From contig JAJUHH010000148.1 in the NCBI GenBank assembly GCA_029267975.1, forward strand, positions 1 through 7,137: a DNA stretch of 7,137 nt, written 5' to 3'. The notes beneath the pieces are model-generated. The model was not told the DNA's origin. It did no database searches and saw only the letters and a list, made by a program, of their open reading frames with translations. Made by a program: the position numbers and the translations under genes. The DNA is from Clostridiales bacterium. GTDB lineage: Bacteria > Bacillota > Clostridia > Lachnospirales > Lachnospiraceae. The first letter of the stretch is position 1. Every line of letters begins with the position of its first letter. Shown one piece after another: positions 1 through 5,115 of this stretch.

Positions 1-7
1 ACGACAT
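1..7 (-). CDS. flgC: FlgC, flagellar basal-body rod protein, first two codons only (partial)
   Basis: Only ATG TCG T is visible before the window ends, so the protein itself cannot be seen. The call rests on three things. A strong ribosome binding site (AGAGGAGG) stands 7 nt upstream of the ATG. The encoded start Met-Ser fits the usual FlgC beginning (MS followed by L or F). Finally, flgC follows flgB in nearly all Firmicute flagellar operons. FlgC would polymerise with FlgB in the proximal rod and is exported by the flagellar type III apparatus. The gap from the flgB stop is 73 bp. Confidence 0.7.
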
Positions 8-14
8 TGCTGGC

Positions 15-22
15 CCTCCTCT
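15..22 (-). promoter_or_regulatory. Ribosome binding site of flgC
   Basis: The minus strand reads AGAGGAGG, followed by a 7-nt spacer and ATG. It is the main evidence that a gene starts at position 7. No terminator lies between it and flgB, so the two genes are probably cotranscribed. Confidence 0.8.
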
Positions 23-29
23 ACAATCG

Positions 30-48
30 TTTCTATAATAAATAGAAA
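30..48 (-). repeat. Small inverted repeat between flgB and flgC
   Basis: TTTCTAT and ATAGAAA form a perfect 7-bp dyad around a 5-nt loop. Only one pair is G-C and no run of T follows it, so it is not a convincing terminator. It could be an mRNA processing or stability element between the two rod genes, or simply chance in AT-rich DNA. Confidence 0.3.
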
Positions 49-80
49 TATTAATTAGTTAAGATAAGCTAAGTGCTTCT

Positions 81-470
81 TTATCGTGTGGTAAGTACCG
101 TTTTTATACGGCTGAACTCCTGAGTCATGGAATCAAGCAAGGCATAATATCTAATCTGATTTTGTGCCAAATTGGCAGATTCCGTGTCAATATCCACATT
201 ATTTCCATCAAGACGATAACTCAGTGTTGCATTATCCGTATAAATACTTGCATCTAAACGATCTAAATTAAGATTAGCAACCCGGTGGTCAAGAGAACTG
301 TCACCGCGCAGGGCTGACATCAGATAGCTTTCAAATTGAACGTCCTTCCGCTTATACCCTGGAGTATCAACATTGGCAATATTGTTGGATATTACTTCGT
401 TACGCACCCAACTCGCATCAGCGGCTTTATCCAGTACATTAATGTAATTAAAAGCGTTCGATCCTAACAT
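81..470 (-). CDS. flgB: FlgB, flagellar basal-body proximal rod protein
   Basis: FlgB is one of the proximal rod subunits (with FlgC, FlgF and FliE) that connect the MS ring to the distal rod. It has no cleaved signal peptide and is exported by the flagellar type III system. The 129-residue product matches the usual FlgB length. Its N-terminus holds the rod/hook signature NNIANVDTPGYKR (about residues 28-40), and the C-terminus carries the FlgB-type segment NNVDIDTES followed by an amphipathic helix. The open frame extends to an ATG at 488, but that ATG abuts the AAAGGAG ribosome binding site. The ATG at 470, 7 nt downstream of that site, gives MLGSNAFNYI and is preferred. It is the first gene of a flagellar operon continuing leftwards. 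In B. subtilis CodY represses the equivalent operon. Confidence 0.95.
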   Translation of the reverse strand: MLGSNAFNYINVLDKAADASWVRNEVISNNIANVDTPGYKRKDVQFESYLMSALRGDSSLDHRVANLNLDRLDASIYTDNATLSYRLDGNNVDIDTESANLAQNQIRYYALLDSMTQEFSRIKTVLTTR

Positions 471-477
471 CTCTACA

Positions 478-484
478 CTCCTTT
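478..484 (-). promoter_or_regulatory. Ribosome binding site that decides the flgB start
   Basis: The minus strand reads AAAGGAG, 7 nt before the ATG at 470. An in-frame ATG at 488 lies upstream of the site itself and has no ribosome binding site of its own at a suitable distance, so the longer frame is unlikely to be the main product. Confidence 0.75.
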
Positions 485-497
485 CCATATAGACATA

Positions 498-525
498 ATT
501 ATAAATAAAATTACAAAAAACACAA
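498..525 (-). promoter_or_regulatory. Candidate sigma-A promoter for the flgB operon
   Basis: A perfect -10 (TATAAT, 503 to 498) is preceded by a weak -35 (TTGTGT, 525 to 520) with a 16-bp spacer. Initiation would fall near 491, giving a very short leader of about 20 nt. The surroundings are extremely AT-rich, so chance is a real possibility. I found no good match to the flagellar sigma-D/sigma-28 consensus (TAAA-N15-GCCGATAA) here. Confidence 0.45.
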
Positions 526-655
526 GATGTATTTAAAAATATAGGAGGATAATACTAGTTGTTGTATTTATCTGGAATATTCTGGTATTATTTCCGGTTA
601 ATTTAGGCTTTCTTTCCTATTTCAGTCGAATAAATGGAAATATTTTACTTGCACT

Positions 656-695
656 AAAAAAAGGATCTATGAGTTTTGTCCCCACAAATCCTTTT
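656..695 (-). terminator. Rho-independent terminator downstream of codY
   Basis: On the minus strand AAAAGGAT (695 to 688) pairs with ATCCTTTT (666 to 659) and runs into a tract of seven T. The 21-nt apex contains a small nested hairpin, TTGT-GGGG-ACAA. It begins 39 nt after the codY stop, so it should separate codY from the flgB operon. A second AAAAGGAT copy at 712 to 705 could replace the upstream arm. The 8-bp stem has only two G-C pairs, so termination may be incomplete. Confidence 0.6.
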
Positions 696-734
696 GCATT
701 AACAATCCTTTTGTTCAGTTTTCATTTTTCATGA

Positions 735-1505
735 TTAATTATTCAGGTTTTTCAGTTCATCAAATACCACATCATTCAGCACTCTTATATAAGTACCCTT
801 CATACCGGAGGAACGGGATTCAATCACTCCGGCACTTTCAAATTTGCGAAGCGCATTGACAATCACTGACCTGGTGATTCCCACACGATCTGCAATTTTG
901 CTGGCTACCAGAATACCTTCATTTCCCTTTAGCTCCTCAAATATATGAGTAATAGCTTCCAGCTCCGAGAAAGAAAGGGTACTAATGGCAGATTTCACGA
1001 TCTGAACCTTGCGATTTTCCTCTGCATTCTCCTCATTCACGGAACGCATCATCTCTAAACCGACTACCGTAGTTCCATACTCACTCAATATGATATCATC
1101 CAGATTGTATTGCGGCCCGTTCTTATATATAAATAAGGTACCAAGCCTCTCTCCTGCAATATCAATTGGTGTAATAATCGCCTGATAAGTATCTACATCA
1201 TCAAATTCAAAGCCAAGTGTCCTCAAGTTAACATTTTCCTTGGTCGACAAAATATTTAAAAGTCTTTCGTTTAATAATCCGTCAATATGTCTACCTACGG
1301 CATCCTTAATCAGTTCCTTGATTTCAGTAATATCGCTGCGGTTCTTAACACCAAGTACCTTGCCCTTGCGACTGATCACCAGAACATTAGACGATAGTAT
1401 TTCACTTAATACGACACAAATGTCATTAAATACAACCTTATGCGAATTATTATTATGCAAGAGGTTATTAATTTTTCTTGTTTTATCAAGTAGCTGTACG
1501 CTCAT
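735..1505 (-). CDS. codY: CodY, GTP/branched-chain-amino-acid-type global transcriptional regulator
   Basis: CodY is the global Firmicute regulator that represses (sometimes activates) metabolic, competence and motility genes when nutrients are plentiful. The 256-residue product has an N-terminal GAF domain (about residues 1-155), a linker helix, and a C-terminal winged helix-turn-helix. The DNA-binding part is almost identical to that of B. subtilis: ASKIADRVGITRSVIVNALR at 201-220, then ESAGVIESRSSGMKGTYI. The serine at 213 matches the one reported as phosphorylated in B. subtilis. The GAF half is much less conserved: the B. subtilis ligand arginine (Arg61) aligns with Glu61 here, with a two-residue gap just before it. 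The open frame reaches an ATG at 1541, but the ribosome binding site at 1520-1515 lies inside that extension. The ATG at 1505 gives MSVQLLDKTRKINN, which fits the family. The gene has its own promoter and ends before a terminator. Confidence 0.96.
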   Translation of the reverse strand: MSVQLLDKTRKINNLLHNNNSHKVVFNDICVVLSEILSSNVLVISRKGKVLGVKNRSDITEIKELIKDAVGRHIDGLLNERLLNILSTKENVNLRTLGFEFDDVDTYQAIITPIDIAGERLGTLFIYKNGPQYNLDDIILSEYGTTVVGLEMMRSVNEENAEENRKVQIVKSAISTLSFSELEAITHIFEELKGNEGILVASKIADRVGITRSVIVNALRKFESAGVIESRSSGMKGTYIRVLNDVVFDELKNLNN

Positions 1506-1512
1506 TCCATGG

Positions 1513-1520
1513 TTCCTCCC
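1513..1520 (-). promoter_or_regulatory. Ribosome binding site that decides the codY start
   Basis: The minus strand reads GGGAGGAA. From GGGAGG the spacer to the ATG at 1505 is 9 nt. An earlier ATG at 1510 is out of frame and encodes only Met-Glu-stop (ATGGAATGA), its stop overlapping the real start codon. The site is inside the longer frame from 1541, which argues against that start. Confidence 0.8.
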
Positions 1521-1542
1521 AGTATTCTCAGATCCCCTCACA

Positions 1543-1574
1543 CTTCTGATAGTCCTGATTTACCCTATCAGAAG
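1543..1574 (-). repeat. Perfect 10-bp inverted repeat in the codY leader
   Basis: CTTCTGATAG and CTATCAGAAG pair perfectly around a 12-nt loop, 22 nt upstream of the codY ribosome binding site. The loop carries ATCAG, which can also pair with CTGAT of the first arm to form a smaller alternative hairpin. No T tract follows, so it is not a simple terminator. It could be an RNA control element, an mRNA-stabilising stem, or a DNA operator. Confidence 0.65.
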
Positions 1575-1597
1575 AAAATAATACAGGTTAGGAATAA

Positions 1598-1626
1598 TTT
1601 CTAATCGTATTACTTTCTAATACTAT
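1598..1626 (-). repeat. Two 13-bp tandem repeats over the codY -10 and start site
   Basis: On the plus strand TTTCTAATCGTAT (1598-1610) and TTTCTAATACTAT (1614-1626) match at 11 of 13 positions and are 16 bp apart. They overlap the proposed -10 element and start site. Within them, GTATTA and TAATAC (1607-1612 and 1618-1623) form a 6-bp inverted repeat with a 5-bp centre. The layout resembles an operator, but I do not recognise the binding protein. Confidence 0.5.
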
Positions 1627-1648
1627 CACATGTTCTCACTAAAAACAA
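1620..1648 (-). promoter_or_regulatory. Candidate sigma-A promoter of codY
   Basis: The -35 is TTGTTT (1648 to 1643) and the -10 is TAGTAT (1625 to 1620), with an ideal 17-bp spacer. Initiation near 1613 would give a leader of roughly 108 nt that includes the 10-bp inverted repeat. A strongly A/T-rich stretch upstream (about 1680-1700) could act as an UP element. Both boxes are imperfect. Confidence 0.5.
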
Positions 1649-1672
1649 TAGTTTTTTCGCTGTTTTGACACA

Positions 1673-1687
1673 CATTATGATAAAATT
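1673..1687. promoter_or_regulatory. Weak candidate CodY box upstream of codY
   Basis: Read on the minus strand, AATTTTATCATAATG matches the CodY consensus AATTTTCWGAAAATT at 11 of 15 positions, including the whole first half. It sits about 25 bp upstream of the proposed codY -35. Matches of this quality also arise by chance in AT-rich DNA, so autoregulation is only suggested. Confidence 0.25.
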
Positions 1688-1740
1688 ATTAATTTTTTTA
1701 TCCAATTCCTCGTATTGTCATAAAAAACCTTATTATTATC

Positions 1741-1758
1741 ACAATTCAAAAGAATTGT
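1741..1758 (-). terminator. Possible weak terminator or 3'-end hairpin after topA
   Basis: ACAATTC and GAATTGT pair perfectly (7 bp) around a 4-nt loop, 9 nt after the topA stop codon. On the minus strand no T run follows directly; a run of six T appears only about 14 nt later. It may protect the 3' end of the topA mRNA or terminate poorly, leaving some read-through into codY. Confidence 0.35.
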
Positions 1759-1767
1759 TTTGCTTCT

Positions 1768-3840
1768 TTACTTGCTGCTGCCTTCCTTGTTAATCAGCTC
1801 AACATGCCCGCATTTATCATTGCTGCAGACCAGCTTATTGCCTTTTTCAAGCAATACACCACCACATTCCCTGCAGCGTATCGCTGAAGGTTTTTGCCAG
1901 GTCATAAAATCACAGTCCGGATTGTTGATACAGCCGTAATATCTTCTTCCCTTCTTCGTCTTGCGAACAACGATCTCACCGCCGCATAGAGGGCAGGCAA
2001 CACCGATTTTTTCAAGGTAAGGCTTTGTATTTTTACAGTCGGGAAATCCCGGACAGGCAAGGAATTTGCCATGGGGACCATATTTAATCACCATATTCCT
2101 GCCGCATTCTTCACAGACTTCTTCCGATACTTCATCTTCAATCTTAATTTTATCAAGCTCAGCGTGGGCATTCTTCACCGCTTCCTCCAGGTCCGGATAG
2201 AAGTTGCTGATGATGGTTTTATAATTTACGGTTCCATCTTCCACACAATCAAGCAGGGTTTCCATATTGGCAGTAAAGTTTACATCCACAATACTGGGAA
2301 AGGCTGCTTTCATGATATTGTTAACCGCTTCTCCAAGCTCGGTCACATATAGGTTTTTATATTCTTTGGCAATATAACGTCTGGCGATTATCGTGGTGAT
2401 GGTGGGAGCATAGGTACTGGGTCTGCCGATTCCCAGCTCCTCCAGGGTTTTTACCAGCGAAGCCTCCGTATAATGTGCAGGAGGTTGGGTAAAATGCTGG
2501 CTGGGCTTTAAGTTAAGCAGGGTAAGCTTATCTCCCTCAGATAAACTGTCAAAGGAGTCAGCCGTTTCTTCTTCTTCCTCCTCCGGTGTATAAACGCTCA
2601 TAAAGCCTTCAAAGACCAGCTTTGAAGCAGCTGTCGTAAATCTCAGGTCATTCCCATCGATACGAATCGATGTAGTTTCATATCTGGCTGCCTGCATTCT
2701 GCTGGCCAGAAAACGTCTCCAGATTAACTGGTAGAGCCGGAACTGATCTCTGCTTAAGGAAGCTTTTACTTCCTCCGGTGTAAACTCCACATAGGTGGGA
2801 CGGATTGCTTCATGGGCATCCTGTATCTTCTTGCCTGATTTCCCCGGATTTTCATCCATAGCAACAAAATCCTCACCGAACTTATCAAGGATAAAATGCT
2901 TTGCTGCCTGATCTGCTTCATCACTGATTCGAATGGAATCTGTTCTAAGATAAGTTATCAAACCAACGGTACCATGATTTTTAATATCAACACCTTCATA
3001 AAGCTGCTGTGCTAACTGCATGGTCTTCTGGGTTGAGAAATTCAGTGCCTTAGCCGCTTCCTGCTGCAGGGTACTGGTGGTAAAGGGTAAGGGAGCCTTC
3101 CGAATCCGCTCACTCTTCTTTACTTCCTTGATTGTAAACTGTGCATTATTCAGCTGTTTAATGATCTCATTCATTTCCGCTTCGCTGCGGATCTCCTTCT
3201 TAGAAGAACTTAGCTTGGCAATGAGAGGTTTTTTCTTTCCTTTGAGATCAAACTCAGCTTCCAGGGTCCAGTACTCCTCCGGAACAAAGGCATTGATCTC
3301 ATCCTCCCTGTCACATATGATCCTAAGGGCAACGGATTGTACTCTGCCGGCACTTAGCCCCCGCTTCACCTTTTCCCATAGTAAGGGACTGATTCGGTAA
3401 CCGACCATACGGTCAAGCATTCTTCTGGCCTGCTGGGCATTCACCAAACCCATATCAATCTCTCTGGGTTGTTTTATGGAATTTTTAACCGCATTTTTTG
3501 TGATTTCATTAAAGGTGATCCTGCTGTAATCCTTCTCCTCCAGCTTAAGGGTCTGGGATAAATGCCAGGAAATTGCTTCTCCCTCCCGGTCAGGGTCTGT
3601 TGCCAGATAGATCTTATCCGCTTTTTTTACTTCTTTACGAAGCTTAGCAAGCAAATCTCCCTTTCCACGGATGGTAATATACTTTGGTTCATAATCGTGT
3701 TCTGTATCGATACCCAATGTACTCTTCGGCAAGTCTCTCACATGTCCGTTTGATGCAAGAACCTCATAATTCGCTCCCAAAAATTTTTTTATTGTCTTTG
3801 CTTTCGCAGGTGATTCCACGATAACAAGATATCTTGGCAT
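1768..3840 (-). CDS. topA: DNA topoisomerase I (type IA)
   Basis: TopA relaxes negatively supercoiled DNA by transient cleavage of one strand through a 5'-phosphotyrosine link. The 690-residue product has the full bacterial layout. The Toprim domain carries the catalytic Glu9 in VIVESPAKAKTIKKF and the metal-binding TDPDREGEA (81-89). GLSAGRVQSVALR lies at 161-173, and the active-site Tyr297 sits in GLITYLRTDS. The GIGRPSTYAP motif is at 470-479. Three C4 zinc ribbons end the protein: CEEC to CPGFPDC (576-602), CPLC to CINNPDC (616-643) and CREC to CSNDKC (656-677). An acidic run, PEEEEEE, sits at 419-425. The open frame begins at 3879, but the GAGGG ribosome binding site lies inside that extension. 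The ATG at 3840 gives MPRYLVIVES, the usual start. It follows dprA by 133 bp without an obvious terminator between them. Confidence 0.98.
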   Translation of the reverse strand: MPRYLVIVESPAKAKTIKKFLGANYEVLASNGHVRDLPKSTLGIDTEHDYEPKYITIRGKGDLLAKLRKEVKKADKIYLATDPDREGEAISWHLSQTLKLEEKDYSRITFNEITKNAVKNSIKQPREIDMGLVNAQQARRMLDRMVGYRISPLLWEKVKRGLSAGRVQSVALRIICDREDEINAFVPEEYWTLEAEFDLKGKKKPLIAKLSSSKKEIRSEAEMNEIIKQLNNAQFTIKEVKKSERIRKAPLPFTTSTLQQEAAKALNFSTQKTMQLAQQLYEGVDIKNHGTVGLITYLRTDSIRISDEADQAAKHFILDKFGEDFVAMDENPGKSGKKIQDAHEAIRPTYVEFTPEEVKASLSRDQFRLYQLIWRRFLASRMQAARYETTSIRIDGNDLRFTTAASKLVFEGFMSVYTPEEEEEETADSFDSLSEGDKLTLLNLKPSQHFTQPPAHYTEASLVKTLEELGIGRPSTYAPTITTIIARRYIAKEYKNLYVTELGEAVNNIMKAAFPSIVDVNFTANMETLLDCVEDGTVNYKTIISNFYPDLEEAVKNAHAELDKIKIEDEVSEEVCEECGRNMVIKYGPHGKFLACPGFPDCKNTKPYLEKIGVACPLCGGEIVVRKTKKGRRYYGCINNPDCDFMTWQKPSAIRCRECGGVLLEKGNKLVCSNDKCGHVELINKEGSSK

Positions 3841-3850
3841 ACTAGTCATT

Positions 3851-3855
3851 CCCTC
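3851..3855 (-). promoter_or_regulatory. Ribosome binding site of topA
   Basis: The minus strand reads GAGGG, 10 nt before the ATG at 3840. An in-frame ATG at 3849 is only 1 nt from the site and too close to be used from it. The site is moderate compared with the AGGAGG sites of dprA and flgC. Confidence 0.6.
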
Positions 3856-3884
3856 ATTTCTTACATCTAGATAATACAAGTCAG

Positions 3885-3930
3885 CGGAACTGTTTTATGT
3901 TCCGATCCAATACAATGGAAGCAGATCGGA
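3885..3930 (-). repeat. Two mutually exclusive inverted repeats in the topA leader
   Basis: TCCGATC and GATCGGA (3930-3924 with 3907-3901) form a perfect 7-bp stem around a 16-nt loop. CGGAAC and GTTCCG (3904-3899 with 3890-3885) form a perfect 6-bp stem around an 8-nt loop. The four bases at 3901-3904 are used by both, so only one stem can form at a time. Neither is followed by a T tract. A third small dyad, ACAC-CAGG-GTGT, lies at 3954-3943 just after dprA. I see no convincing -35/-10 pair for topA here. Confidence 0.5.
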
Positions 3931-3973
3931 TTCATGTGCTTCACACCCTGGTGTTCTCATTTTATACTATTCA

Positions 3974-5086
3974 TCAATAACTGCATTGAACGAAATAATT
4001 CTTCATCGGCTGCTTTATGAAACCCTGTAATTCCAGTAAAAGCAGCTGTTCCATTACAATGTCCATCCCAAGCCCTGTCTCTGCGGCGATTCCCTCTATG
4101 TGCTTGGGTTCTAAACAAAGAGAAGCATACACTATTTTCCCAGTTGATTCAAGAAGTTTATTATTTTTTTTCAATTCGTCTACACTTTGTTCATAATTCA
4201 TAATCAGGTCCTCAAGAATATCCCTCGGTGTAGTAACTAATTTTGCCCCCATTTTTATGAGATTATTACAGCCCGCACTTAATCGGTCATTTGCTCTGCC
4301 GGGTAAAACATAAATTTCTTTTCCCTGTTCAAGTCCGTAATCTACGGTGATAAGTGAACCACTTTTTTCTTTTGCTTCTATTAAAAGAATACCGTCGCTT
4401 AAACCGCTGATGATCCGGTTTCGCATGGGAAAATTACCGGCAAAGGGTGAGGTTCCCGGGGGATATTCACTAATGATTCCTCCCTCCTGCCAAAGCTTCA
4501 TATACAGCTTCAAATTCTCCCTGGGATAACAGATGTCGATGCCGCAGCCCAGGACCGCATAGGATGTTCCCCCGACCCCTACTGCTGCGGTATGGGCATA
4601 GGAATCAATCCCCCTGGCCAGCCCACTGACCACAGCAATTCCTGCCCTGGCTATGGCAGCTGCCAGATAGTTGGTCATTTCTATCCCGTAGGGGGAACAA
4701 TCCCTTGCTCCCACTACGGCAAGCAGCTTCTCCTCTTGCCCGGGAAGCCTGCCTTTATAGTAGAGCCCATAGGGTGCATCGAAGATAGGAAGCAGCTTTT
4801 GTGGATACCCTTCCTCTTCCCTTGAGACAAAATATATGCCATCCCTTTGAAGTTTAGCATATTGAAGCTTTATTTTTTCTGCATTTCGGTTCGTGAGGAT
4901 GGTCTCAAGATCCTTCTCCTCAAAATGCCCCATGAGCAAACCATCTCTTTTCAACGCCTGCAGGACTTCGCTTCCTGCGCTGTAAACTTCCTGTGCCGAA
5001 CCAAAGATCTGCAGCAGCTGATTGATCTTGCGCGGTCCGATCCCTGGCAGATTTGCCAGCCAGTATCTGTATTCTTCCTGTAACAT
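3974..5086 (-). CDS. dprA: DprA, DNA-processing protein (single-strand DNA binding, RecA loader)
   Basis: DprA protects incoming single-stranded DNA during natural transformation and loads RecA onto it. It is widely kept even in species not known to be competent. The 370-residue product has the typical three parts. An N-terminal helix-hairpin-helix/SAM-like region includes LPGIGPRKINQLL (13-25). The Rossmann-like SLOG core has GARDCSPYG (126-134), SGLARGIDSYAH (154-165), FPMRNRIISGLSDG (219-232), SGSLIT (242-247) and NNLIKMGAKL (274-283). A C-terminal winged-helix region runs from about 317 to 366. A longer frame begins at a TTG at 5107, but the ribosome binding site AGGAGGAGG (5102-5094) is inside it; the ATG at 5086, 7 nt downstream of that site, is the start. 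It follows yifB by 29 bp, so the two form an operon. Two TGA codons end it in tandem. Confidence 0.97.
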   Translation of the reverse strand: MLQEEYRYWLANLPGIGPRKINQLLQIFGSAQEVYSAGSEVLQALKRDGLLMGHFEEKDLETILTNRNAEKIKLQYAKLQRDGIYFVSREEEGYPQKLLPIFDAPYGLYYKGRLPGQEEKLLAVVGARDCSPYGIEMTNYLAAAIARAGIAVVSGLARGIDSYAHTAAVGVGGTSYAVLGCGIDICYPRENLKLYMKLWQEGGIISEYPPGTSPFAGNFPMRNRIISGLSDGILLIEAKEKSGSLITVDYGLEQGKEIYVLPGRANDRLSAGCNNLIKMGAKLVTTPRDILEDLIMNYEQSVDELKKNNKLLESTGKIVYASLCLEPKHIEGIAAETGLGMDIVMEQLLLLELQGFIKQPMKNYFVQCSY

Positions 5087-5093
5087 AATATAT

Positions 5094-5102
5094 CCTCCTC
5101 CT
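5094..5102 (-). promoter_or_regulatory. Ribosome binding site of dprA
   Basis: The minus strand reads AGGAGGAGG, with 7 nt to the ATG at 5086. It fills most of the 29-bp gap after the yifB stop codon, supporting translation as a separate cistron of one mRNA. Confidence 0.85.
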
Positions 5103-5115
5103 ATCAATACTGCTA

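Noticed and set aside
613..640. Imperfect hairpin TTTCC(T)ATTT / AAATGGAAA as a second terminator
   Set aside because: Nine AT-rich pairs with a bulge and no T tract on the minus strand; it also lies after the seven-T tract of the better terminator.
489..660. Sigma-28 (flagellar) promoter upstream of flgB
   Set aside because: No segment gave an acceptable TAAA-N15-GCCGATAA match; the best trial near 640-610 fails at most -10 positions.
1240..1581. Plus-strand open frame of 113 codons opposite codY
   Set aside because: It lies antisense to a certain codY gene and its control region, has low-complexity Leu/Ser/Thr composition typical of an antisense shadow, and has no recognisable domain.
1641..1656. 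AAAAAC-TATT-GTTTTT dyad near the codY -35 as a terminator
   Set aside because: A single G-C pair in a poly-A/poly-T stem is too weak, and it overlaps the proposed promoter.
3020..3400. Plus-strand open frame of 126 codons opposite topA
   Set aside because: Fully antisense to conserved topA coding sequence and without a recognisable family; the other plus-strand frames opposite topA and dprA (near 2071, 3562, 4347, 4592 and 4847) are rejected for the same reason.
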